Below, piece after piece: positions 51,710-60,315 of a DNA stretch of 60,341 bases. The notes under the pieces are model-generated. The model was not told the origin of the DNA, made no database searches, and saw only the letters and a program-made list of their open reading frames with translations. Origin of the DNA: Mycobacteriales bacterium (lineage in GTDB: Bacteria > Actinomycetota > Actinomycetes > JAFAQI01). The position numbers and the translations under genes were made by a program. Location of the stretch: assembly GCA_035550055.1 (NCBI GenBank), contig DASZRO010000117.1, positions 1 to 60,341 of the forward strand, in the 5' to 3' direction. Numbering within the stretch: position 1 is the stretch's first letter; each line of letters begins with the position of its first letter.

Positions 51710-53182
51710 ATGTCTGCGGCCCAGGCCCGCGCGCACCGAAAAGCCACGTTCGCCGTGCTGTCAGCGGCCTCGATCGGCTACGCGCTGTTGCAGTCGCTCG
51801 TCGTACCGGTGCTGCCCACGATCGAGCACGGGCTGCACACGTCACAGAACAACGTGACCTGGGTGCTGACCGCCTATCTGCTCTCGGCATCGATCTTCAC
51901 GCCGATCGTCGGCCGGTTCGGCGACATGTGGGGCAAGGAGAAGCTCCTCGTCGTCGCGCTCGTCGCGCTGCTGGTCGGCTGCGTCATGTCGGCCGTCGCG
52001 AGCTCGCTGTTCGTGATGATCCTGGGCCGGGTCGTGCAGGGCGTCGGCGGCGGCGTGCTGCCGTTGGCGTTCGGGATCATCCGCGACGAGTACCCCGAAG
52101 AAGAGGTCGCGGGTGCGGTCGGCCTGATCGCGGCAATCATCGCGGCGGGCTCCGGGCTCGGCCTCGTGCTCGCCGGCCCGATCGTGGACGCCCTCGACTA
52201 TCACTGGCTGTTCTGGTTCCCGGCGATCATGCTGGTCGCCGCGACCGTCGCGGCGCACCTCGTCATCCCGGCCTCGCCGGTGCGGGTGCCGGGCAAGGTC
52301 AACTTCCTCGCCGCAGGGTTGCTGTCGGCCTGGCTGGTTGCCGCGCTCATCGCGGTGAGCGAGGCGCCGGACTGGGGGTGGATCTCGGCGAAGGTGATCG
52401 GGCTGTTGGTCCTCGGCGTCGTCCTTGCCGTCGGCTGGATCCTGGTCGAGCTGCGCTCGGCGCAGCCGCTGATCGACATGCGGATGATGCGGCTGCCGGT
52501 GGTGTGGACGCTGAACCTCGTCGCGTTCATGTTCGGCTTCGGCATGTACGCCGTCATGGGCTTCGTGCCCGAGTACCTCCAGACCGACCCGAGCGCCGGA
52601 TACGGCTTCGGGCTGTCCGTGACGCACTCCGGCGTACTGATGCTGCCGCTGTCGGCGGTGATGTTCGTCGTCGGCCTCGGCACCGGCAGGTTGACGATCC
52701 GCTTCGGCGGCAAGCTCGTGATGCTCGTCGGGTCGATCATCAGCGTGGTGCCGTTCCTCCTGCTGGTGTTCGCCCACGACCACCAATGGGAGATCTTGCT
52801 GTCGACCGGTCTGCTGGGCGGCGGCTTCGGGCTGGCCTACTCCGCGATGTCGGCCCTGATCGTCGCCGGCGTGCCGCCGGAGCAGACCGGCGTGGCGAGC
52901 GGCATGAACGCCAACATCCGCACGATCGGCGGGTCGATCGGCGCGGCGGTGATGAGCAGCATCGTGACCGCCTCCGCGCATCACGGTTCGCTGCCCACCG
53001 AGGCCGGCTACAACCACGGCTTCGCCCTGCTGACCGTGGGCTCGTTTGCGGCGGCCGGCGCCGGGCTGCTGGTCCCGACGGCCCGTCACAAGCTGACCAA
53101 GCCCGAGCTCGACCACGCCATGCCGCACGCGGAGCTGGGCTTGGTCGCAGCCGGCACGCTGGTCGGGGACGAGCCCGAATGA
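51710..53182 (+). CDS. MFS transporter, drug:H+ antiporter type
   Basis: Integral membrane exporter of 490 residues with 12-14 hydrophobic helices. Motif A-like GRFGDMWGKEKLL is between helices 2 and 3, and LGRVVQGVGGGVLPLAFGII matches the antiporter motif region of helix 4-5; AGSGLGLVLAGPIVDAL is motif C-like. These features point to a DHA2/EmrB-type multidrug exporter. ATG 51710 follows GAGGGGA. The TetR gene overlaps its stop by 4 nt and paired operators lie upstream: a self-contained efflux unit. Confidence 0.9.
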   Translation: MSAAQARAHRKATFAVLSAASIGYALLQSLVVPVLPTIEHGLHTSQNNVTWVLTAYLLSASIFTPIVGRFGDMWGKEKLLVVALVALLVGCVMSAVASSLFVMILGRVVQGVGGGVLPLAFGIIRDEYPEEEVAGAVGLIAAIIAAGSGLGLVLAGPIVDALDYHWLFWFPAIMLVAATVAAHLVIPASPVRVPGKVNFLAAGLLSAWLVAALIAVSEAPDWGWISAKVIGLLVLGVVLAVGWILVELRSAQPLIDMRMMRLPVVWTLNLVAFMFGFGMYAVMGFVPEYLQTDPSAGYGFGLSVTHSGVLMLPLSAVMFVVGLGTGRLTIRFGGKLVMLVGSIISVVPFLLLVFAHDHQWEILLSTGLLGGGFGLAYSAMSALIVAGVPPEQTGVASGMNANIRTIGGSIGAAVMSSIVTASAHHGSLPTEAGYNHGFALLTVGSFAAAGAGLLVPTARHKLTKPELDHAMPHAELGLVAAGTLVGDEPE

Positions 53183-53811
53183 GTACGACGATCCTCGCCT
53201 GCGAGCGCAAGCAGCTGCGCCGCGACGCGGCCGAGAACCGTGAGCTGCTGCTGGCCGCGGCGGCAAAGGTGTTCGCCGAGCAGGGGCTGAGCGCGGGCGT
53301 GGAGGAGATTGCGCGGGTCGCCGGCGTCGGCGTCGGAACCCTCTACCGGCGCTTCCCGAACAAGGACGCGCTGATCGCCGAGCTGGTGCGCGACGTGCTC
53401 GAGCGGATGTCGGCACTGGCCTCGGCGGCGATCGAGATCCCGGACGGCGGCGGCCTCGAGCACTACCTCGAGGGCTCCAGCGCCTACCAGATGGAGCATC
53501 GCGGCTGTCTGCCCCGGCTGTGGCACACCTCGCCCGACAACGAAGCCCTGGTCCAGCTCCGCGCGAAGATCGCCACGCTGCTCGCCGACGCCAAGCGCCA
53601 CGGCCGGGTGCGCGAGGAGATCACCGCGACCGACCTCACGATGTTGATGTGGTCGATCCGGGGGGTGATCGAGACGACGCGTGACGTCGCCCCGGAGGCG
53701 TGGCGGCGCCACCTCGCGATCCTGGTTGCCGGGTTGCGGCCACCGGGGGAGCCGCTGCACCACAAGCCGCTCACTCGCGCCCAGGTCGACCGGGTCCTCA
53801 CCGACTCCTAG
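53179..53811 (+). CDS. TetR/AcrR family regulator of the MFS exporter
   Basis: A 210-residue TetR protein. The helix-turn-helix region reads AGVEEIARVAGVGVGTLYRRF (residues 34-54 approximately), followed by NKDALIAELV. The ATG overlaps the MFS stop as ATGA, so repressor and pump are made together. Its likely operators are the CGGAG-N6-CTCCG pair at 51639-51691 (inference from position). A GCCGGC stem at 53811-53829 may terminate the unit. Confidence 0.88.
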   Translation: MSTTILACERKQLRRDAAENRELLLAAAAKVFAEQGLSAGVEEIARVAGVGVGTLYRRFPNKDALIAELVRDVLERMSALASAAIEIPDGGGLEHYLEGSSAYQMEHRGCLPRLWHTSPDNEALVQLRAKIATLLADAKRHGRVREEITATDLTMLMWSIRGVIETTRDVAPEAWRRHLAILVAGLRPPGEPLHHKPLTRAQVDRVLTDS

Positions 53812-53829
53812 CCGGCCTGCGCCGCCGGC
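53811..53829 (+). terminator. Weak hairpin after the MFS-TetR unit
   Basis: GCCGGC-N7-GCCGGC directly at the TetR stop codon could fold into a 6-bp GC stem. No U-tract follows, so it is only a possible terminator. The remaining gap to 53893 shows nothing distinct except an AGGG ribosome site before the next gene. Confidence 0.3.
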
Positions 53830-53893
53830 CCGAGTCCGTCGCAGTCGTGCCGGTCGTCGTGTTCCGGGCGGTCGGCCGGGTAGGGCTGCCGAC

Positions 53894-54973
53894 ATGACGC
53901 GCGTGGTGATCGTCGGAGCAAGCGGAAACGTCGGGTCGCGGGTCGTCGAGAACCTGCGCAATGCGGGGGTCGATGAACTCGTCGGCGTCGCGCGACGGCC
54001 GCCGCGAAACGAGACGGCCTTGTCGTGGGTCGCATGTGACATCGGCCTGCCCGACGCGGCGCAGCGCCTGAGCGCGACGTTCCGCGGCGCTGACGCGGTC
54101 GTCCACCTGGCGTGGCAGATCCAGCCGGGTCGTGACACTCATCTGCAGTGGCGTACCAACGTCCAGGGATCCCGGCAGGTGATGGCGGCGGTACGCGGCG
54201 CCGGGGTTCCGGCGCTCGTCTACGCGTCGAGTGTGGGCGCGTACTCGGCGGGTCCGAAGAACGAGCCGGTCGACGAGTCGTGGCCGACGCGGGGCACGCC
54301 GTCGTCGACCTACGCCTGTCACAAGGCCGCGGTCGAGCGCCTGCTCGACCAGCTGGAGGCGGAGGTCCCGGCGCTTCGGGTGGTGCGCTTCCGGCCCGGC
54401 TTGATCTTCCAGCGTGCCGCGGCCAGCGAGATCGCGCGCTACTTCCTCGGTCCGTACGTCCCGCTCAGTGCGGTACGCCGACGGCTCATCCCGGTCGTGC
54501 CCGCCTTTCCCCGCCTGGCATTCCAGGCGGTCCACTCCGACGACGTGGGAGCCGCGTTCGCGAAGGCCGTCCTCGACCCGACGGCGGTCGGTGCCTACAA
54601 CCTCGCCGCCGAGCCGGTCCTCGACGCGGCCGGCCTGGCCGCAGCGCTGCACGCCCGTCCCGTGCCGGTGCCGTACGCCGCGCTGCGGGCCGCTGCCGAC
54701 GCCGCCTTCCGGTTGCGGCTGACGCCCACGGACGCGGGCTGGCTCGACATGGCTGCCGCGGTCCCGGTGATGTCCTCGCAGCGCGCCCGGGCCGAGCTCG
54801 GCTGGGTGCCCCGGCATTCGTCGAAGGCGGCATTCGTCGAGCTCCTCGACGGGATGCACGACGCGGCAGGCGGGGCCACCCCGCCGCTTCGCAAGATGCC
54901 CGCGGCCGCGGGTCGGCTGGCCGAGCTGGCGCGCACCGCCGCACACGGCGGACCGGGCTCGGAGAACCCATAG
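53894..54973 (+). CDS. NAD-dependent epimerase/dehydratase family protein
   Basis: Extended SDR of 359 residues with the cofactor motif VVIVGASGNVGSRVV at the N-terminus, YASSVGAYSAG, and the catalytic Y-x3-K as YACHK. RPGLIFQRAA and the C-terminal substrate domain are typical of NAD(P)-sugar or 3-beta-hydroxysteroid type epimerase/dehydrogenases. The extra C-terminal 70 residues are Ala/Arg rich. Reaction unknown. AGGG lies 8 bases before the ATG. Confidence 0.88.
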   Translation: MTRVVIVGASGNVGSRVVENLRNAGVDELVGVARRPPRNETALSWVACDIGLPDAAQRLSATFRGADAVVHLAWQIQPGRDTHLQWRTNVQGSRQVMAAVRGAGVPALVYASSVGAYSAGPKNEPVDESWPTRGTPSSTYACHKAAVERLLDQLEAEVPALRVVRFRPGLIFQRAAASEIARYFLGPYVPLSAVRRRLIPVVPAFPRLAFQAVHSDDVGAAFAKAVLDPTAVGAYNLAAEPVLDAAGLAAALHARPVPVPYAALRAAADAAFRLRLTPTDAGWLDMAAAVPVMSSQRARAELGWVPRHSSKAAFVELLDGMHDAAGGATPPLRKMPAAAGRLAELARTAAHGGPGSENP

Positions 54974-55018
54974 CCGCCGGAACCGGGTGCGCGGTGACAG
55001 GCCTGCCAGACTGCGCGG

Positions 55019-55909
55019 ATGGCGGAGCGTGAGAAGGATCAGGTCGCGGTCTACATCGACTTCGACAACGTGGTGATCTCGCGCTACGACGAGTTGCACG
55101 GCGAGCGCGCGTTCCACAACGACAACGCCTCGCGCGCGCCGGAGGCGATCGCCGGAAAGCTCGAAGCGGCGCACGTCAACGTGGCGGCGATCCTGGAGTA
55201 CGCCGCCTCCTTCGGCACGGTCGCGATCTCCCGCGCCTACGCCGACTGGTCGGCGCCGGTCAACGCGGCGTACCGCAACGACCTGGTGCGAGCCTCGATC
55301 GACCTGGTCCAGATGTTCCCGCTGTCCGGGACCAAGAACGGCGCCGACATCCGGCTCGCCATCGACGTGATCGACGACCTGTCGCGCTACGACTACGTCA
55401 ACCACGTGCTGATCGTCGCGGGGGACTCCGACTACGTATCGCTCGCACAGCGCTGCAAGCGACTTGGTCGCACCGTGGTCGGCGTCGGCGTCGCGGGGTC
55501 GGTCGGCCGGTACTGGCGTACTGCGGTGGACGTGTTCCGCGTCTACGACCAGCTTCCCGGTCTGAACGCCTCCGCGCCCGACGCCGGGGCCAAGCCCAAG
55601 AAGGCGGCGAAGACCGCGACGAAGAAGGCGACTGACAGCAAGCCGGCCGCTCGCAAGACCGCTACCAAGAAGCCCGAGCCGCCCTACGCCCAGTTGCTGC
55701 GGCGCGCCATGTCGCTGCAGGCCGAGCGCAGCGCCGACGGCTGGGTGACCGCGTCCGGCCTGAAGAACCAGATGCTGCGCCTCGACGCCGGCTTCGACGA
55801 GAAGAGCGAGGGGCATCGGTCGTTCACCGAGTTCCTCGCGGCCTACCCGGGCGTGGTCGAGACGAGGACGGTCAACCAGGTCCTCTCGGCGAAGCTGAAG
55901 GACGGCTAG
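55019..55909 (+). CDS. NYN-domain ribonuclease-like protein with C-terminal LOTUS/OST-HTH domain
   Basis: A 296-residue predicted RNA-processing protein. The NYN (PIN-like) nuclease domain covers residues about 8-180, with acidic residues D14/D16 in YIDFDNV, D110 and D116 in KNGADIRLAIDV, and D136/D138 in IVAGDSDYVSL. A Lys/Ala-rich linker (190-220) leads to a C-terminal OST-HTH/LOTUS-type domain (222-292: YAQLLRRAM, DGWVTASGLKNQM, HRSFTEFLAAYP). This two-domain form is known in bacteria and may cleave or bind structured RNA. It stands alone between the epimerase and the HTH/nucleotidyltransferase pair. Confidence 0.87.
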   Translation: MAEREKDQVAVYIDFDNVVISRYDELHGERAFHNDNASRAPEAIAGKLEAAHVNVAAILEYAASFGTVAISRAYADWSAPVNAAYRNDLVRASIDLVQMFPLSGTKNGADIRLAIDVIDDLSRYDYVNHVLIVAGDSDYVSLAQRCKRLGRTVVGVGVAGSVGRYWRTAVDVFRVYDQLPGLNASAPDAGAKPKKAAKTATKKATDSKPAARKTATKKPEPPYAQLLRRAMSLQAERSADGWVTASGLKNQMLRLDAGFDEKSEGHRSFTEFLAAYPGVVETRTVNQVLSAKLKDG

Positions 55910-55931
55910 AAGACGTAACCGCGTTCGCTGA

Positions 55932-55940
55932 TAAGATAAT
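55932..55940 (+). promoter_or_regulatory. -10 box for a probably leaderless HTH gene
   Basis: TAAGATAAT contains TAAGAT (55932-55937) and GATAAT (55935-55940), rare AT-rich hexamers in this GC-rich DNA. With a normal 6-8 nt spacing, transcription would begin at or next to the ATG at 55944, and no Shine-Dalgarno is visible. The mRNA is therefore probably leaderless. Confidence 0.6.
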
Positions 55941-55943
55941 GCG

Positions 55944-56273
55944 ATGGCGGCGGTCGGCGCAGACGAACTTGCTGGTGTGCTGCTGCGCCGCGCCCGGCGG
56001 CGTCGAGAGTGGAGCCAGGCTGAGCTGGCACGACGGGCGGGAGTGCCCGCCAGCCAGCTCTGTGCTTACGAGACGGGCGCCAAGCAGCCCGGCGTCGCGA
56101 CCCTGGCGCGGATCCTCGAGATTGCCGGTGCCGGGCTCGGTCTCACCGACTCGCGTGCCGAGCGTTACCGCCAAGCTCAGGAGCTCGCGGACGTGCTCGC
56201 GTTCGTCGATGCCATGCCGCCGAGCCCGAGCCGAGAGGCGCCGCCGACGTTCCGGCAGCTCCTGGCGTCATGA
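55944..56273 (+). CDS. XRE-family helix-turn-helix protein (putative antitoxin)
   Basis: A 109-residue DNA-binding protein. The HTH_3 domain spans about residues 12-65, with WSQAELARRAGVPASQLCAY followed by ETGAKQPGVATLARIL. A short helical C-terminal part may contact its partner. The stop overlaps the following nucleotidyltransferase gene by 4 nt (ATGA at 56270). The gene order, size and coupling are those of an HTH antitoxin ahead of a nucleotidyltransferase-type toxin, and the leaderless promoter fits autoregulation. Confidence 0.85.
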   Translation: MAAVGADELAGVLLRRARRRREWSQAELARRAGVPASQLCAYETGAKQPGVATLARILEIAGAGLGLTDSRAERYRQAQELADVLAFVDAMPPSPSREAPPTFRQLLAS

Positions 56274-56806
56274 CGTCGTTCGTCGACAAGATCCTGCACG
56301 TCGACCGCGCGCTCGACGACGCTGAGATCGAGCACGCGTTCGGCGGGGCGATCTGCCTCGGCTACCACACGGACTCGCCGCGGGCGACGGTCGACATCGA
56401 CCTGAACATCTCGCTGGTGCCCGCCGAGGCAAGGCTGGCCTTGCAGTCGCTCCCGCGAGCCGTGGCCTGGGACTCGGCTGACGTCGAACAGATCGAGCGT
56501 GATGGTCAGGCCAGGGTCTTCTGGGAGCACACGCCCATCGACCTCTTCTTCCCGCAGCACGAGTTGCATGAAGCGCTGCGCGAACGCGTCGAACGCGTTC
56601 CGTTCGGTGGCGCGACCATCCCGATACTGTCGGCGACCGACTTGGCGGTGTTCAAGGCGTTGTTCGACCGCCCGAAGGACTGGGTCGACATCGCAGAGAT
56701 GCTGTCGTACGGCGAGGTCGACGCAGCGGCGGTTCGCAAGTGGCTGGTTCGCATGATCGGCGCGAAGGACCGACGCGTCGCCAAATGGGACTCCGCGCTG
56801 ACCTGA
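56270..56806 (+). CDS. Nucleotidyltransferase-fold protein (AbiEii/DUF6036-like), putative toxin
   Basis: A 178-residue protein with the polymerase-beta-type nucleotidyltransferase pattern: GG at 25-26 (AFGGAICLGY), paired aspartates D42 and D44 (RATVDIDLNI), and a third acidic residue D91 in TPIDLFFPQ. The C-terminal helices (LSATDLAVFKALFDRPKDW) match AbiEii/DUF6036-type proteins, whose relatives act as toxins by adding nucleotides to tRNA or proteins. It is coupled to the upstream HTH gene. The actual target is unknown; a housekeeping nucleotidyltransferase role is possible. Confidence 0.8.
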   Translation: MTSFVDKILHVDRALDDAEIEHAFGGAICLGYHTDSPRATVDIDLNISLVPAEARLALQSLPRAVAWDSADVEQIERDGQARVFWEHTPIDLFFPQHELHEALRERVERVPFGGATIPILSATDLAVFKALFDRPKDWVDIAEMLSYGEVDAAAVRKWLVRMIGAKDRRVAKWDSALT

Positions 56807-56819
56807 CGGAACGGATCGC

Positions 56820-57836
56820 CTAGCGGCGACGCAGCGAGGCGTCGGTCAGCCACGGCGGGTCGTAGCCGCGATCCTCCTCGAGCAGCGTCACGCCTGGCGG
56901 CACGATCCCGTCGATCGCATCGAGGATCTCCTCGGACAGCTGGACATCGACCGCACCGAGCTGGCTGTCGAGCTGCTCCATCGTCCGTGGGCCGATGATC
57001 GCCGCGGTCACCGCCGGATGGCGGATCACGAACGCGAGCGCCATGTGGATCAGCGAGATGCCGTGGCTGTCGGCGAGCTCGCCGAGTGCGTCGGCCGCGT
57101 CGAGCTTGCGTTGGTTGCCCGGCAGCGACAGGTCGTAGCGCGCCGGCAGCAGCGCCGATCGCCGGCTCTCGTTCTTCTCGTTGGACTTGCGCCACTTTCC
57201 CGACAGCCAGCCCCCCTGCAGCGGGCTCCACGGGATGACGCCCATGCCGTACTGCTGGGCGACCGGGAGCACGTCGCGTTCGATCCCGCGGGCGAGCATC
57301 GAGTACGGCGGCTGCTCGCACACGAACCGTTCGCGGCCGCGGTCGCGGGCGACGTACTGCGCTTCCACGATGCTGTGCGCGGCGAAGGTGGACGTGCCGA
57401 GGTAGCGGACCTTGCCGGCGCGGACCAGGTCGGTCAGCGCGCCGAGGGTCTCGTCGATGTCGGTGTCGACCCGTGGCCGGTGCACCTGGTAGAGGTCGAT
57501 GTAGTCGGTCTGCAGCCGGCGCAGCGAGTTCTCGACCTCCCGGACGATCCAGCGGCGCGACGTGCCCTGCTCGTTGGGGTCGAAGCTCATCGCGCCGTGG
57601 AACTTCGTGGCGAGGACGACGTTGTCCCGCTTGCCTTTCAGCGCCTTGCCGACGATCTCCTCGGACTCGCCGGAGGAGTACATGTCGGCGGTGTCGATGA
57701 AGTTGATCCCGGCGTTCAAGGCCCGGTCGATCATCCGGATCGACTCGTCATGGTCGGGCTCGCCCCACGCCCCGAACATCATCGCGCCCAAGCACAGCGG
57801 GCTGACCTTCACACCGGTACGACCGAGTACGCGCAT
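56820..57836 (-). CDS. Aldo/keto reductase
   Basis: NADPH-dependent TIM-barrel oxidoreductase of 338 residues. The catalytic tetrad is visible: Asp and Tyr in FIDTADMYSSGES, Lys in LATKFHG and His in YQVHRPR. The C-terminal cofactor motif IIGPRTMEQLDSQLGA is present. The ATG at 57836 is chosen because GTGAGG sits eight bases upstream and the protein then begins MRVLGRTG as usual; an ATG at 57842 would be too close to it. It converges with the nucleotidyltransferase gene 13 bp away. Confidence 0.9.
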   Translation of the reverse strand: MRVLGRTGVKVSPLCLGAMMFGAWGEPDHDESIRMIDRALNAGINFIDTADMYSSGESEEIVGKALKGKRDNVVLATKFHGAMSFDPNEQGTSRRWIVREVENSLRRLQTDYIDLYQVHRPRVDTDIDETLGALTDLVRAGKVRYLGTSTFAAHSIVEAQYVARDRGRERFVCEQPPYSMLARGIERDVLPVAQQYGMGVIPWSPLQGGWLSGKWRKSNEKNESRRSALLPARYDLSLPGNQRKLDAADALGELADSHGISLIHMALAFVIRHPAVTAAIIGPRTMEQLDSQLGAVDVQLSEEILDAIDGIVPPGVTLLEEDRGYDPPWLTDASLRRR

Positions 57837-58056
57837 CTCCATGGCCTCACCCAACCACGCGCCCCGCCCCTCTCCGGTGATCTTGACGCTTTCGGCCTGA
57901 AGACGCCCGCAATCCGCCGATTACGTCGACCTCGGCGTCCTGGGAGCCGACCCGGTTGATCTGCCGGAAACAAATCCGCCATACCGTCAAGGGGTCATCG
58001 ACCGGGTCGTTCGACGCCTCGGGCACGCAACGGAACGCGCACTAGGGGAGATCTGC
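57837..58056. other. 220-bp intergenic region upstream of glnN
   Basis: Divergent promoter region for the aldo/keto reductase and glutamine synthetase genes. It contains AT-richer stretches such as CGGAAACAAATCC around 57965-57978, a small palindrome CGACC-G-GGTCG (57999-58009), and the strong glnN ribosome site AGGGGAG just before 58057. A GGAAAC piece recalls one half of a GlnR box, but spacing to a partner box does not fit, so no nitrogen-control site is claimed. Confidence 0.4.
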
Positions 58057-60234
58057 ATGGCTGGCAACGCCGTACGACGGCAGGCAATCGAGGCGTTGGC
58101 GGCCTACGTCCCGCCTCCCGTGACCTTCTCGCTCGACGAGGAGCCGGGGGCGGTCTTCGGCGAGAACGTGTTCAGCAAGGCGGTCATGCAGAAGGTGCTG
58201 CCGAAGGCGGTCTACAAGTCCGTCATGGCCACCATCGACCAGTCCCAGCCGCTCGACCCGACCGTCGCGGACGCGGTCGCGGTCGCGATGAAGGACTGGG
58301 CGATGAGCAAGGGCGCGACGCACTACGCGCACGTGTTCTACCCGCTGACCGGCCTCACCGCCGAGAAGCACGACAGCTTCCTCGAGCCCAACGGCGACGG
58401 TACGGCGCTGGCCGAGTTCTCCGGCAAGACCCTCACCCAGGGTGAGCCGGACGCGTCCAGCTTCCCCAACGGCGGGATCCGCTCGACGTTCGAGGCCCGC
58501 GGTTACACCGGCTGGGACGTCACCAGCCCGGCGTACATCCTCGAGAACCCGAACGGCAACACGCTGTGCATCCCGACCGTGTTCGTGTCGATGACCGGTG
58601 AGGCGCTCGACCACAAGACGCCGCTCCTGCGCTCGCAGCAGGCGATGGCCAAGCAGGCCGAGCGGGTGCTGAAGATCTTCGGCCACGACAACCCGGATGC
58701 CGTCGTCTCCTTCGCCGGTCCGGAGCAGGAGTACTTCCTGGTCGACCGCCACTTCGTGCTGGCCCGCCCGGACCTGCTCAACTCCGGCCGCACCCTGTTC
58801 GGGGCGAAGCCGCCGAAGGGCCAGGAGTTCGACGACCACTACTTCGGCGCGATCCCCGATCGCGTGCTCGCCTGCATGTTCGACGCGGAGCGGGAGCTGT
58901 TCAAGCTCGGCATCCCCGCCAAGACCCGCCACAACGAGGTCGCGCCCGGCCAGTTCGAGATCGCTCCGGTCTTCGAGCGCTCCAACATCGCCTCCGATCA
59001 CCAGCAGCTGCTGATGACGACCATGAAGAAGGTCGCCAACCGGCACGGCATGGAGTGCCTGTTCCACGAGAAGCCGTTCGCCGGCATCAACGGCTCCGGC
59101 AAGCACGTGAACTTCTCGATCGGCAACGCGTCGCAGGGCAACCTGCTGCTGCCGGGTGACACGCCGCACGACAACGCGCAGTTCCTCGTGTTCTGCGCGG
59201 CGGTGATCCGCGGTGTGCACAAGTACGGCGGGCTGCTGCGCGCGGCGATCGCGTCGGCCGCGAACGACCACCGGCTCGGTGCGAACGAGGCGCCTCCGGC
59301 GATCATCTCGATCTTCCTCGGCGAGCAGCTAGCGGATGTCTTCGACCAGGTCGCCAAGGGCGGCGCGACGTCGTCGAAGGAGAAGGGGACGCTGACCATC
59401 GGCGTCGACACCCTGCCGGTGCTGCCGACCGACCCGGGTGACCGCAACCGAACGAGCCCGTTCGCCTTCACCGGCAACCGGTTCGAGTTCCGCGCGGCGG
59501 GCTCCGGCCAGACGATCGCCAACCCGATGACGACGATCAACACGATCCTCGCCGAGGCGCTGGACTACATCGCTGACTCCCTCGACGCCGCTCTCGCTGC
59601 GGGCACGGAGTTCAACGTCGCGGTGCAGAAGCTGCTCGAGGAGATCATCACCAACCACGGCAACGTGGTCTTCAACGGCAACGGCTACTCGGAGGAGTGG
59701 CAGGTCGAGGCCGCGGCGCGTGGCCTGAAGAACCTGCGCACGACGCCGGACGCGCTGCCGGAGCTGATCGCGCCCGAGTCGCTGGACCTGTTCTCGAAGT
59801 ACGGCGTGTTCAGCGAGCGCGAGATGCACAGCCGCTACGAGATCGGACTGGAGCAGTACGTGCTGAGCGTCGGTGTCGAGGCGCGGACGGTGCTGGAGAT
59901 GGGCACGACGACGATCCTTCCGGCGGCGGTCCGCTACCAGACCGAGCTGGCCTCCAACGTGGCTGCGCTGAAGGCGGCCGGAGTCGAGGCTGACGTGTCG
60001 GCGCTGAACGAGGTGACCGGGCTGATCACCTCGCTGCGCGCGGCGCTCGGCTCGCTGTCGGACGCGCTCGCGCACGAGGCCGATGACGACCTGCTCAAGC
60101 ACGCGCTGCACTCCCGCGACGCGCTGCTGCCGGCGATGCTCGAGGTCCGGACGGCGGCGGACGCGCTGGAAGGCATCGTGGCCGACGACCTGTGGCCGCT
60201 GCCGACCTACCAGGAAATGCTGTTCATGCTGTGA
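58057..60234 (+). CDS. glnN: Glutamine synthetase type III (GlnN)
   Basis: ATP-dependent synthesis of glutamine from glutamate and ammonia. The 725-residue length and motifs identify [37 protein letters not shown] (metal/glutamate site), [19 protein letters not shown], and the flap/ATP region [15 protein letters not shown], with [25 protein letters not shown] forms large double-ring dodecamers unrelated in length to GlnA (about 470 residues). ATG 58057 follows AGGGGAG by six bases. No GlnB or AmtB neighbour is in view. A 17-bp perfect hairpin ends the transcript. Confidence 0.95.
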   Translation: MAGNAVRRQAIEALAAYVPPPVTFSLDEEPGAVFGENVFSKAVMQKVLPKAVYKSVMATIDQSQPLDPTVADAVAVAMKDWAMSKGATHYAHVFYPLTGLTAEKHDSFLEPNGDGTALAEFSGKTLTQGEPDASSFPNGGIRSTFEARGYTGWDVTSPAYILENPNGNTLCIPTVFVSMTGEALDHKTPLLRSQQAMAKQAERVLKIFGHDNPDAVVSFAGPEQEYFLVDRHFVLARPDLLNSGRTLFGAKPPKGQEFDDHYFGAIPDRVLACMFDAERELFKLGIPAKTRHNEVAPGQFEIAPVFERSNIASDHQQLLMTTMKKVANRHGMECLFHEKPFAGINGSGKHVNFSIGNASQGNLLLPGDTPHDNAQFLVFCAAVIRGVHKYGGLLRAAIASAANDHRLGANEAPPAIISIFLGEQLADVFDQVAKGGATSSKEKGTLTIGVDTLPVLPTDPGDRNRTSPFAFTGNRFEFRAAGSGQTIANPMTTINTILAEALDYIADSLDAALAAGTEFNVAVQKLLEEIITNHGNVVFNGNGYSEEWQVEAAARGLKNLRTTPDALPELIAPESLDLFSKYGVFSEREMHSRYEIGLEQYVLSVGVEARTVLEMGTTTILPAAVRYQTELASNVAALKAAGVEADVSALNEVTGLITSLRAALGSLSDALAHEADDDLLKHALHSRDALLPAMLEVRTAADALEGIVADDLWPLPTYQEMLFML

Positions 60235-60253
60235 CGCTTCGCGTCTGAAGTGA

Positions 60254-60299
60254 ACACGACGAGGGCCCGCGGCGATTCGCCTGCGGGCCCTCGTCGTGT
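60254..60299. terminator. Very strong hairpin downstream of glnN
   Basis: ACACGACGAGGGCCCGC (60254-60270) pairs perfectly with 60283-60299, a 17-bp stem with a 12-nt loop that can itself pair partly. It lies 20 nt after the glnN stop. No long U-tract follows. It is the most stable hairpin I found here and may stop transcription from both sides. Confidence 0.85.
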
Positions 60300-60315
60300 G
60301 TGCGTGCCGCGGGAG

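Noticed and set aside
57960-57985. GGAAAC-containing stretch considered as a GlnR box before glnN
   Set aside because: The partner GTnAC-type element is not at the required spacing, so the match is no better than chance.
57999-58009. CGACC-G-GGTCG palindrome upstream of glnN
   Set aside because: Only five GC-rich pairs; such palindromes are common by chance in DNA of this composition.
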